From SZUA-430 sp034440355 (GTDB lineage Bacteria; Pseudomonadota; Alphaproteobacteria; Micropepsales; Micropepsaceae): a stretch of 37,988 nucleotides of DNA. The position numbers were made by a program, and so were the translations under genes. Position 1 is the first letter of the stretch; each line of letters opens with the position of its first letter. Location of the stretch: the NCBI GenBank assembly GCA_034440355.1, contig JAWXBY010000155.1:1-37988 (forward strand), read 5' to 3'. Below are positions 1 through 7,227 of the stretch, in pieces. Below the pieces are notes generated by a model. The model did not search any database. It worked only from the letters and a program-made list of their open reading frames with translations, and was not told where the DNA came from.

Positions 1-138
1 CACCCGATCGGGTGTGGCGGCGATGTCGAGAAGCGTGCCGTCGAGATCCATGAACAGAGCCCAATCGGCCCGCGGCTCCGGCAGGCGCGGGATCGGACGC
101 AGTCGCGCCAGGGAGAGCGGGTCGGTCAAGGCGGGCAC
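1..138 (-). CDS. otsB: Trehalose-6-phosphate phosphatase, N-terminal fragment (cut by window edge)
   Basis: Reading the minus strand from about 138 down to 1 gives a Pro/Leu-rich lead followed by ADWALFMDLDGTLLDIAA. The DxDGT motif is the HAD-superfamily nucleophile loop, and the flanking residues are typical of OtsB, which dephosphorylates trehalose 6-phosphate in the cytoplasm. Only about 46 residues are inside the window; the catalytic C-terminal part lies beyond position 1. An in-frame stop lies upstream, so the start must be near here. GTG at 136-138 is my choice, with TTG at 166-168 as the alternative. Neither has a convincing ribosome binding site. OtsB usually sits beside otsA, which would be outside the window. 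The family call rests on a short segment, but the motif is characteristic. Confidence 0.72.
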   Translation of the reverse strand, partial: MPALTDPLSLARLRPIPRLPEPRADWALFMDLDGTLLDIAATPDRV

Positions 139-306
139 TCGCGAATGCAGGCTTTGGTGTTTGGGCAAGGCGAACGTAAGCGCATGCCGACCACGATGCC
201 CGCGCGACGGCGCGTGTCAACCCGGAGGCTCACCTTGTGCCTAACGAGCGACGTCAGTGGAGGCGCAGGGCTCCTGTGCGCCTTACTCGCGTTTCGATAG
301 ATGCTG

Positions 307-654
307 TTAGCGGTTCGTTGTTACCGGTTGGGCGCTGCCTAGTCTGGAGCGGGCGCCTTGCCCTCGCAGGGTGCAGCACGATTCGAAGGCGTCTATGCAG
401 CCGCCGACGTCGCTGCCGCCGCGTTTGCAGGTGTACCAGCGCTTGGTGCACATTTCATCGAGCAGCGAGAAGCTGACGCAGTCGGCGACGCGGTTGGGCG
501 GCAGTGACGGCGAGGCGCCTGCGGGCGTCGCGGGTGGCGCCGCGACTGCGGCGACGACGGTCGCGTTCGTGCTATTGGCGGCGCCGACCGTTGTGATGTG
601 CACGCCGATGCCGACGACGAGAAGCAGCGTCAAAACGAGAATCTTGTCGAGCAT
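307..654 (-). CDS. Small secreted or membrane-anchored six-cysteine protein, function unknown
   Basis: This 115-residue protein starts with a short basic segment and a strong hydrophobic stretch (residues 5-24) that could be a signal peptide or membrane anchor. An Ala/Pro/Thr linker follows (about 25-54), then a compact domain with Cys59, Cys69, Cys76, Cys86, Cys93 and Cys94. That pattern fits disulfide pairing in the periplasm. The ATG at 652-654 was preferred over an upstream ATG at 685-687 because GGGAG lies about 8 nt before it. No family was recognised. A good sigma-70-like promoter lies 41 nt upstream, with a GANTC site overlapping its -10 box. The gene stands alone between otsB and the hybrid kinase, both also on the minus strand. 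Confidence 0.68.
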   Translation of the reverse strand: MLDKILVLTLLLVVGIGVHITTVGAANSTNATVVAAVAAPPATPAGASPSLPPNRVADCVSFSLLDEMCTKRWYTCKRGGSDVGGCIDAFESCCTLRGQGARSRLGSAQPVTTNR

Positions 655-695
655 CCACTGCACTCCCGCACGCCGAGTGATTTGCAACTTTCGCG

Positions 696-725
696 ATTCT
701 AGGTGTGCGCGGGCGGCGCTGTCGA
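696..725 (-). promoter_or_regulatory. Sigma-70-like promoter with GANTC over the -10 box
   Basis: On the minus strand TCGACA (725-720) and TAGAAT (701-696) are separated by 18 nt, 41 nt before the start codon of the six-cysteine protein gene. The sequence GAATC (699-695) overlaps the -10 hexamer. In Caulobacter-type bacteria GANTC is the CcrM methylation site, and GcrA-activated promoters often carry it at or near -10. The match is seen in sequence; regulation is inferred. Confidence 0.4.
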
Positions 726-833
726 TGCCGAAGGGGTTAACGTCTGTGCTGGCGCGGCCACGCTGTGTCGTTCGGGCCGCTATGGGGAACCCCGCACGCT
801 TGTCGCTTGTGCAGGATCACACGCGCGAACGCT

Positions 834-3368
834 CTAGTGGAGTGGTTTCTCATCTAAGGCCTGGCGGAGCTTCAGCGCCAGATCGTGGCGGCGGTACGGT
901 TTGTTGAGCAGGTGAATGCCGGGATCGAGGCGGCCGTGGTGGACGATCGCGTTTTCTGTATAGCCGGAGGTATAGAGGACGCGTAGTGCCGGATTGATCT
1001 TGCGCGACGCGGCGGCGAGTTCGGGTCCCTTCATGCCGCCCGGCATCACGACATCGGTGAACAGCAGATCGAAGTCAGGCGTCTGCTTGATGATGGCGAG
1101 CGCTTCGTTGCCGTCGCGCGCGACGGTGACTTTGTAACCGAGGTCTTTGAGCTGCACGGCGGCGAACTCGCGCACGTAATCGTCGTCTTCGACCAACAAC
1201 ACTTTTTCGTGGCCGCCGGTAATGGGGGTATCGACCGCGCGCGGCGCGGCGACCGCGCCGTCGAGCGCGCGCGGCAGGTAAAGCTTCACCGTCGTGCCGT
1301 GGCCGAGTTCGGTGTAGATCTTCACGTGTCCGCCCGATTGCTTGACGAAGCCGTGCACCATCGAGAGGCCGAGGCCTGAGCCTTGGCCCTTTGTGGTGAA
1401 GAACGGTTCGAAGGCTTGGGCTACGACGTCGGGCGTCATGCCGGTGCCGGTGTCGGAGACGGCGACCATAACGTATTCGCCGGGCACCACTTCGAGATGC
1501 TTGTTAGCGTAGGCTTCGTCGAGCGCGACGTTGGCCGTTTCAATCGTGATGTGGCCGCCCTTCGGCATCGCGTCGCGCGCGTTGATGCAAAGATTCAGAA
1601 CTGCGCCTTCAAGCTGCGAGGCGTCGATGAACGCCTTGCACAAGCGGCGCGCGCCGACCCAGCGCAGTTCGATTTGTTCGCCGAGCGTGCGCTTCAGCAG
1701 CGCATCCATGTTGCCCAGAAGCAGGTTCACGTCGACGGCCTTGGGCTCCAGCGCCTGCTTGCGCGCGAAGGCGAGGAGGCGGTGCGTGAGGTCCGAGCCG
1801 CGCTCGGCGGCAGCGAGCGTGAGTTCGGCGAGCGGGCGCAACGGGTCGTTGTCGGGGAGTCGCAGACCCATCATCTCCGCGTTGCCGATGATAACGGTGA
1901 GCAGGTTGTTGAAGTCGTGTGCGATTCCGCCGGTGAGTTGGCCGATCGCCTCAAGCCGTTGCGCCTGGCGCAGGCGGGATTCCATGTCGCGCTGTTCGGT
2001 GATGTCGCGGAAGTAGACGGTCAGGCCGTCGGACGAGGGATAGGCGCGGGTGTCGACCCAGATTTTCAACGTCGGCGCGAATTCCTGGAACGCCACCGCG
2101 CGGCCATCGGCCATGGCGCTCTTCAGTTGGCTTTCGATCATGGTGCCGACCGCGCCGGGGAATTCCTCCCACAGTACCTTACCCACCAGATCTTTGCGTG
2201 CGCGGCGCAGCAACCGTTCGGCCTCGTTGTTCACATAGACAAAGCGCCAGTCGCGATCGAGCGTGTAGAACGCGTCGGTGATGCTTTCGAGCGTGGTGGT
2301 CAGTCGCGCCGCGAGGGCTTGGGCTTCTTCCTCGGCGGTCTTGCGGTCGTGGACGTCGATGGCGGAGCCGAACCATTTGACGAGTTTGCCGTTCTCGTCG
2401 TGAACCGGCATGGCGTTCGAGAAATGCCAGCGGTATTGGCCGTCGCTGAAGCGGCGAACGCGGAATTCCATGGTGAACGGTTTTTCCAAGCGTTCGCCTT
2501 CCATGCGCGCGGCGATGGCACCGGGTATGTCGTCGGGATGCAGCGTCTCAAGCCAGGCGAGGCCCAGCGGTTTTACCGTGGGGCCGGTGGTGTCGGTGAA
2601 GGCGCGGCTGGCGTAGTCCAGACCCTCGCCGGGGTTTGCGGTCCAGACGATGAAGGGCATCGCCTCGGCGAGTTGGCGGAACCGCGTCGTCGAGGTCAGC
2701 AGCGCGCGTTCGGCCGCCTTCTGATCGGTGATGTCGCGGCAGATGACTTGGAAGTTCATCTCGCCGTCGGCGAGGAACGCGCTTGGGCGCACCTCGACAT
2801 CGATGTGTGTGCCATCGAGCGCTACGATCTTCCTTTCGATGGGCGGAAGCGGGCCTGGCGATCGCGAGAGTTCGGCCGTGCGCGCCTGCACCGACGTGTG
2901 GGCGTCAGGAGGGACGAAGTCCATCACCGAGCGGCCGATGATTTGATCGGGCGACGTCGCGCGCAGCAGTTTTACGCCGGCGTCGTTCACATACACAATG
3001 CGGTCGCCGCGGTAGACGAAGATGAGGTCGGGTAGCGCCATGACAATGTCGCGGTGGCGCAGCTCGCCGTTCGGCATTTCGACGCTGCCTCGCAGGGTGG
3101 CGAGGTAGTGGGGCTTGCCTTCCCATTCGATTTCGCTGATACGCATGCCGCCCGCGCCGGCGTTGAGGCGGATGTCCGCGCCGTCGCCGGCCGCCAGCAG
3201 CGTCATGAGCGTTTGGCCGGCCAAAGCGCCTGATTTCTTGTTGAAAAACGTCTCTGCGGCGGCGTCGGCGAAGACGACCTGGGCTTCGCGGTTGAGGATC
3301 AAGAGGCCGCGCGCGTGCTCGCTCGCCAGTTCGCGCAGGCGCTGTTCTCTCCCGTGCTGCGATTCCAT
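834..3368 (-). CDS. Hybrid sensor histidine kinase with four PAS domains and a receiver
   Basis: This 844-residue protein has no signal peptide or membrane segment, so it is probably a cytoplasmic sensor. The N-terminal half carries PAS-like units at about 14-90, 105-220, 225-345 and 352-465. Three end in the usual PAC signatures (RDITDQK, IDVHDRK, RDITEQR). A histidine kinase core follows, with an H-box around His484 (GIAHDFNNLL), N-box Asn592/Asn596, G1 box Asp639 (DTGTGM) and the FEPFFTTK...GLGLS boxes near 653-669. This is the HWE-free, NtrB-like HisKA subtype. The C-terminal receiver (about 722-840) has the acidic pocket 728-730, phosphoacceptor Asp772 and Lys823. GGAAGG precedes the ATG. 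No partner response regulator or output gene is adjacent, so the pathway and signal are unknown. All key residues are intact. Confidence 0.95.
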   Translation of the reverse strand: MESQHGREQRLRELASEHARGLLILNREAQVVFADAAAETFFNKKSGALAGQTLMTLLAAGDGADIRLNAGAGGMRISEIEWEGKPHYLATLRGSVEMPNGELRHRDIVMALPDLIFVYRGDRIVYVNDAGVKLLRATSPDQIIGRSVMDFVPPDAHTSVQARTAELSRSPGPLPPIERKIVALDGTHIDVEVRPSAFLADGEMNFQVICRDITDQKAAERALLTSTTRFRQLAEAMPFIVWTANPGEGLDYASRAFTDTTGPTVKPLGLAWLETLHPDDIPGAIAARMEGERLEKPFTMEFRVRRFSDGQYRWHFSNAMPVHDENGKLVKWFGSAIDVHDRKTAEEEAQALAARLTTTLESITDAFYTLDRDWRFVYVNNEAERLLRRARKDLVGKVLWEEFPGAVGTMIESQLKSAMADGRAVAFQEFAPTLKIWVDTRAYPSSDGLTVYFRDITEQRDMESRLRQAQRLEAIGQLTGGIAHDFNNLLTVIIGNAEMMGLRLPDNDPLRPLAELTLAAAERGSDLTHRLLAFARKQALEPKAVDVNLLLGNMDALLKRTLGEQIELRWVGARRLCKAFIDASQLEGAVLNLCINARDAMPKGGHITIETANVALDEAYANKHLEVVPGEYVMVAVSDTGTGMTPDVVAQAFEPFFTTKGQGSGLGLSMVHGFVKQSGGHVKIYTELGHGTTVKLYLPRALDGAVAAPRAVDTPITGGHEKVLLVEDDDYVREFAAVQLKDLGYKVTVARDGNEALAIIKQTPDFDLLFTDVVMPGGMKGPELAAASRKINPALRVLYTSGYTENAIVHHGRLDPGIHLLNKPYRRHDLALKLRQALDEKPLH

Positions 3369-3514
3369 GACGTTCCTTCCGCGGTCGGATACTGTAGCGA
3401 ACTGGCGGCTTGGTTGAACGGCAAACGCCTTGTCGTAGGGCCGACTGTTCCGGATAACATGTGTTCGATGTGTTGAGAACGCGCGGCATTTATCGCTGAA
3501 TTGTATCTTACCGT

Positions 3515-3526
3515 ACAGACGTCTGT
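3515..3526. promoter_or_regulatory. 12-bp palindrome upstream of GST gene
   Basis: ACAGACGTCTGT is a perfect 12-bp inverted repeat 20 nt before the GST start codon, just after an AT-rich stretch that includes TATCTT. TetR-family operators often look like this, but no TetR gene is in the window. The palindrome is seen; operator function is inferred. Confidence 0.35.
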
Positions 3527-3546
3527 GAATGCGCGAGGGATTTTCG

Positions 3547-4170
3547 ATGAAGTTCTACACCGCACCGCACACTTGCGCCTTGGCCTCGCGCATCGCGCTG
3601 GAAGAAGCGGGTGCAACCTATGAAACCGTGCGCGTGAATTTCGGCGCGAATGAGCAGCGCGGTTCCGCCTATTTGGCCGTCAACCCGAAGGGGCGGGTTC
3701 CCTCGCTCGTCACCGCGCGAGGCGTGCTGACCGAGACGCCGGCGATGTTGCTCTACATTGCGCAGATTTTTCCTGCGGCGAAGCTTGCGCCGCTGGATGA
3801 TGCGTGGGCACTGGCGCAGGTGCAGGCGTTCAACTCGTATCTGTGTTCGACTGTACATGTCGCGCACGCGCATCGGATGCGCGGCTATCGCTGGGCCGAC
3901 GATCCGGCGGCGATCGAGGCGATGAAGAAGAAGGTCCCGCAGTCGGTGGGCGAATGCTTCGACTTGATCGAGCGGGAGATGTTCGAAGGGCCGTTCGTGT
4001 TCGGCGACGCGTACACGATCAGCGATCCATACCTCTTCACGATTGCGCAATGGTGGGAGCTCGACGGCCTGGAGGCCTCTCGTTTTCCGAAGCTCGCCGC
4101 GCACCGCGAGCGCATGCGCGAACGGCCGGCGGTGAAGCGGGCGCTGGCGATGGAGGCGGGTGAAGGATGA
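3547..4170 (+). CDS. Glutathione S-transferase family protein (beta-class-like)
   Basis: This 207-residue cytoplasmic protein has an N-terminal thioredoxin-fold GST domain (MKFYTAPHTCALASRIAL) with Cys10 in the position of the catalytic cysteine of beta-class bacterial GSTs. The cis-proline segment NPKGRVPSL and the TETPAMLLYIA glutathione-binding segment follow at about 50-75. The C-terminal helical domain (about 85-205) contains the N-capping-box-like YTISDPYLF motif. The ATG at 3547 is chosen because GAGGGA lies 6 nt upstream; an upstream in-frame start at 3529 has no such support. The gene is transcribed divergently from the hybrid kinase, with a palindrome just upstream. The substrate is unknown; detoxification or redox maintenance is the family role. 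Confidence 0.92.
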   Translation: MKFYTAPHTCALASRIALEEAGATYETVRVNFGANEQRGSAYLAVNPKGRVPSLVTARGVLTETPAMLLYIAQIFPAAKLAPLDDAWALAQVQAFNSYLCSTVHVAHAHRMRGYRWADDPAAIEAMKKKVPQSVGECFDLIEREMFEGPFVFGDAYTISDPYLFTIAQWWELDGLEASRFPKLAAHRERMRERPAVKRALAMEAGEG

Positions 4171-4312
4171 TGCTTGAATCTATAGCCAATTGAGCAACTC
4201 TGCGGTTTTTCAGATAAAGCGAAGCATTCTTTCAGCTGTGTGTTGACTGTTCAAGTCCACTGTCGTTTCTTGATTTTGCTAGTATTGTGCGGATCTTGTG
4301 GAGGCTCGTGTC

Positions 4313-5638
4313 ATGCCCAATGGGCAGGCCAACCCGTCGTTCTATGTGCTGACCATCGCGCGGAGCAACGTGCCCAAGGTCGAGAAGGCCATTCAGCGTT
4401 TCATGAACGGGGAGAGCGGCGGGACCTTGAAGCCTCTGACCACCGTCAAGTACGTGATGGCGCGGCCGGCTCTGCAAGCGATGCGGGTGAAATACGACAC
4501 GCCTTTGTTGATGCGCGCGTTCCTGCGCAATATCCCGGGCGTGATCATGGTCCAGCAGATGGACGGGATGCAGGTCAAGCAGATGTACGAGGTCGGGCTG
4601 CTCGATCCCGACGATCCCGATGCGCAGATCTCGTTTCCGCCCGGCGGCGTTGCGGAACATCTGTCGCTGGTGAATGCGCCCGGCGCGTGGACGTTCCTCG
4701 CTAAGCAGGCGCGGGCGCAACCGTTGTCGGAGATTTGTGTTGCGCATCTCGATACCGGCGTGACCCGCCACCCCGTGTTCGGCAAGTGGACGAACGGTAC
4801 GTCAGCGGGCGTGCGGCCGGAACTCGGGCTCAATCTTCTGGGCGGCGGGCCGCCGTTCGATCCGGTGACGGTGAACTATGCCGGTCAGCGCGGCCACGGC
4901 ACGCGCACGATGAGCACGATGGCAGGCGCCAACAAGAAGACGCTGCTGGGCATGGCGCATGGGGCGACGTTCGTTCCCTATCGCGTCACGAACACCAGCG
5001 TGATCGATACGTTCAGCGCGACGCCGCTCGACCGCGCGCTTGAGCATGCGTGGTTGGCGAATGGGTGCCGCGTCGCGTCGATCAGTCTGGGCGATCCGTG
5101 CAATCCGTCCAAGAGCAACGCTGCGGCGATGGTGGCCGCCTATCAGCGGGGCATGATCGTCGTTGCTGCCGCGGGCAACGTGACGAGCGAGGTGACCTTT
5201 CCGGGCAGCCATCCGTGCACCATCACGGCGGGTGGGGTGAACCTCGACCGCAGCCCTTGGGCGGGCGGTTCGCGCGGGATCATGGTTGACGTGTGCGCGC
5301 CAGCAAACGGCATCTTCCGAGCGGAGACCGTGTCCGTCGACATCAAAGAGAAGTACGGCTACGGCAAGCAAGGCGACGGAACGTCGTATGCAACGACGCT
5401 GGTTGCCGGGGCGGCGGCGCTGTGGCTTGCGCGGTGGTCTCTCGCGCATCTTGAGCGGACATATCCGGAGCCGTGGATGATCGTCGAGGCGTTTCGGTGG
5501 TGCGCGCGCGCATCGGCGTTCCCGCCGGCCGGATGGGACACGAACAAGTTCGGCGCCGGCATCTTGGACGCGCACGCGCTGTTGCAGACGAGCCTGCCTA
5601 GCGCCGGCCAACTGCGTTCGCGGTTGTTGACGAGTTGA
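4313..5638 (+). CDS. Subtilisin-like serine protease (S8), leaderless, with I9-like prodomain
   Basis: This 441-residue S8 peptidase has a complete catalytic set: Asp147 (AHLDTGV), His195 (GHGTRTMSTMAG), oxyanion Asn289 (AAAGN) and nucleophile Ser358 (GDGTSYATTLVAG). Residues 1 to about 95 resemble an inhibitor-I9-type propeptide: an alpha/beta segment ending in IPGVIMVQQMDGMQV, like the PEVxYVE end of I9 domains. No signal peptide or lipobox is present, so the enzyme may be cytoplasmic or exported by a non-Sec route. The ATG at 4313 is supported by GGAGG 8 nt upstream; a GTG at 4298 overlaps that Shine-Dalgarno and is disfavoured. The gene stands alone between the GST and a secreted cysteine protein. 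The substrate is unknown. Confidence 0.9.
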   Translation: MPNGQANPSFYVLTIARSNVPKVEKAIQRFMNGESGGTLKPLTTVKYVMARPALQAMRVKYDTPLLMRAFLRNIPGVIMVQQMDGMQVKQMYEVGLLDPDDPDAQISFPPGGVAEHLSLVNAPGAWTFLAKQARAQPLSEICVAHLDTGVTRHPVFGKWTNGTSAGVRPELGLNLLGGGPPFDPVTVNYAGQRGHGTRTMSTMAGANKKTLLGMAHGATFVPYRVTNTSVIDTFSATPLDRALEHAWLANGCRVASISLGDPCNPSKSNAAAMVAAYQRGMIVVAAAGNVTSEVTFPGSHPCTITAGGVNLDRSPWAGGSRGIMVDVCAPANGIFRAETVSVDIKEKYGYGKQGDGTSYATTLVAGAAALWLARWSLAHLERTYPEPWMIVEAFRWCARASAFPPAGWDTNKFGAGILDAHALLQTSLPSAGQLRSRLLTS

Positions 5639-5750
5639 TGGACGCTCCCCCTGTCGCGGTGCAGGTGCGAAGAAGGACGGAAGGGTCTTCTACGCGGGAC
5701 GAGACTCGCGTAATCTGACTGCTTCGGGGGAAACGTTTGAGGCCGCTTTC

Positions 5751-6713
5751 GTGCGCGCAGTCTTTTCGGCTTTCGTGGTTTGCGGGGCTGCGGTCCAGGG
5801 TTACGCCTGGTCTGCCGCGGCGGATGCGGCGTGTTCGGGCAACGCGTGCTCGGTCCTGATGGTTGCCGCCGACGGTTGCGCGTTCCAGAATAAGGGTGAC
5901 AAGGCGGTGCGGTTTTCGCTGGTTGCAGGCGGCGCGCCGCGGGTCGTGACCGTGCTGGGGCCGGGGGAGACGTTCAAGGAAGCCGACAAGAATTTCTGTG
6001 TCGTGGGCGATGCCTCCGACAAACGGCTTGAGGCGAGCTTTGCGGTGTTGGGCAAGGCCCCGGCCGATGATCGCGATTTCACGCTGAAGGGTACGAAGCC
6101 TTCTGTTGCTAAGCCTGCTGTTGCGGTTGCCGCGCCGGTGGCCACGCCGGCCGTGCAGGTGGCGTCGAGTGCGCCTGCGATCCCCTTGCCGCGTGTGAAG
6201 CCTGTCGCGCCGGCGGCCTATCCGCCGTCGCCGCGCGCGAAGCCTGAGGTGGTCGAGGTGGCGATGGCCGCGCCGCCGGCGCCGCCCGTTGCTGTACCCG
6301 CGCCACCCGTGCCTGTTGCGGCGCCTGAGGCCATTCAGCCGACGACCGCGGTGGAGGCGGCGGCTGCGATGCCGACGGCGGCATGCGGCGAGGCGTGTCC
6401 GCCGATCCTGTTCAAGGTGATCGACAATTGCCTGTGGGTGATGAATTTGAATCCGCGGCCGGTCGCGTTCGAAGCCGAGATCGGCGGTAAGCACACAACG
6501 CTGTCGCTTGAAGCCGCCGACGGTGACAAGGCCGACGCGCACGCGGCCGTGGCTAGTGTGAAAGATCTCAGCGCGCTGCACATGCGGCTCAAAGATCCGT
6601 TCCAATCAGCGGGGTCGGGCATTCCCGTCTATCGCGCGCGGTTAGGCTCACCGGGCTCGTGCGTGAAGAGCCGGGCGGAGATCTCGACCTTCACGGCGGC
6701 TTATGTGAAGTAG
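5751..6713 (+). CDS. Secreted protein with two copies of a cysteine-rich domain joined by a Pro/Ala linker
   Basis: This 320-residue protein begins with a likely Sec signal peptide (residues 1-26, ending AAADA). Two related modules can be seen. The first has Cys28, Cys33, Cys43 and Cys83; the second has Cys212, Cys216, Cys227 and Cys304. In both, the outer cysteines of the first cluster are 15 residues apart and the local pattern is ACxxxC...hhhV..(D)xC, followed by a V-x-F...GG strand. Between them (about 118-205) is a low-complexity Pro/Ala/Val linker, often a cell-envelope spacer. GTG at 5751 is used, with GAGG 8 nt upstream. No family was recognised. The internal duplication suggests a two-headed periplasmic binding or structural protein, which is an inference. 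Confidence 0.78.
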   Translation: MRAVFSAFVVCGAAVQGYAWSAAADAACSGNACSVLMVAADGCAFQNKGDKAVRFSLVAGGAPRVVTVLGPGETFKEADKNFCVVGDASDKRLEASFAVLGKAPADDRDFTLKGTKPSVAKPAVAVAAPVATPAVQVASSAPAIPLPRVKPVAPAAYPPSPRAKPEVVEVAMAAPPAPPVAVPAPPVPVAAPEAIQPTTAVEAAAAMPTAACGEACPPILFKVIDNCLWVMNLNPRPVAFEAEIGGKHTTLSLEAADGDKADAHAAVASVKDLSALHMRLKDPFQSAGSGIPVYRARLGSPGSCVKSRAEISTFTAAYVK

Positions 6714-6729
6714 GCGTCGCGGATTCGCA

Positions 6730-7095
6730 TCAACGCGACTTCGGCGCGAAGGTGCGGGCGATTTTGACGACGCGGGCTTCGCCAAAGGCGTCCTCAGCGA
6801 GCGAGAGGGTTGAGCCGAAGCTCGCGTCGTGGCGGGCGTCGGCAAGACTTTCGCTTAAGCTATGCGCGGATTTGATAGCGCAGCGGGCGTGGAGCAGTGC
6901 CGGTGCGCGCTCAAGGCGCCGTTCGAGCAGGCGATAGGCACGTTCGATCTTCTGCAGCTCCGGATAGTCTTCCCCGAGTTCGCAGGTTTCGCGATCGCAC
7001 GCGAACGACGTCGCTACGTGATAGATGTGCGGGCGTTGCGATGGTGGGGTTTCGGTTTCTGCGCTGAGCGTGGCGGCCTGGGAGGTTTGGGACAT
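6730..7095 (-). CDS. Hypothetical protein, 121 aa, behind a palindrome-controlled promoter
   Basis: The protein starts MSQTSQAATLSAETETPP and has a flexible Ser/Thr/Pro-rich first 25 residues. A segment with HVATSFACDRETCELGE (two close cysteines) follows, then a predominantly helical, Arg/Leu/Ala-rich body (about 45-100). There is no signal peptide or membrane segment, and no family was recognised. The ATG at 7093-7095 is preceded by AAGAGAAA. Reading further upstream in frame gives a compositionally odd extension through the promoter, so the longer version was rejected. The gene is divergent from the large repeat protein at 7228, with a well-formed promoter and operator-like palindrome between them, suggesting tight control. 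Function unknown. Confidence 0.65.
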   Translation of the reverse strand: MSQTSQAATLSAETETPPSQRPHIYHVATSFACDRETCELGEDYPELQKIERAYRLLERRLERAPALLHARCAIKSAHSLSESLADARHDASFGSTLSLAEDAFGEARVVKIARTFAPKSR

Positions 7096-7117
7096 GCGAT
7101 ATTTTCTCTTATGATTG

Positions 7118-7133
7118 TACTTATATATAAGTA
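7118..7133. promoter_or_regulatory. 16-bp perfect palindrome covering a -10 box (putative operator)
   Basis: TACTTATATATAAGTA reads identically on both strands and covers the -10 hexamer of the minus-strand promoter at 7124-7152. In a GC-rich window such an AT-only core at this exact place is unlikely to be coincidental. The repressor is unknown. Confidence 0.5.
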
Positions 7134-7152
7134 ATCGTGATGTATGTGTCAA
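7124..7152 (-). promoter_or_regulatory. Sigma-70 promoter of the 121-aa gene
   Basis: On the minus strand a perfect TTGACA (7152-7147) is followed after 17 nt by TATATA (7129-7124), about 29 nt before the ATG of the 121-residue protein gene. The -10 box is embedded in the palindrome 7118-7133. Confidence 0.55.
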
Positions 7153-7227
7153 CGGGTTTTGCGTGTGCGTTTGCGCACGCCGAACGCTGCGGGTGAGTGT
7201 GGCTTTCGCGCGTGATACGCTCAGCAC

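Noticed and set aside
192..220. TTGACA (220-215, minus) as promoter of otsB
   Set aside because: No -10-like hexamer occurs at 16-18 nt, so the -35 match alone is not enough.
1383..3035. Long plus-strand open frame (550 codons) opposite the hybrid histidine kinase
   Set aside because: It is an antisense shadow caused by GC-biased third positions; the minus-strand frame has full PAS, kinase and receiver motifs.
4243..4285. TTGACT and TAGTAT as promoter of the subtilase gene
   Set aside because: The two hexamers are 31 nt apart, far outside promoter spacing, and no alternative pairing was convincing.
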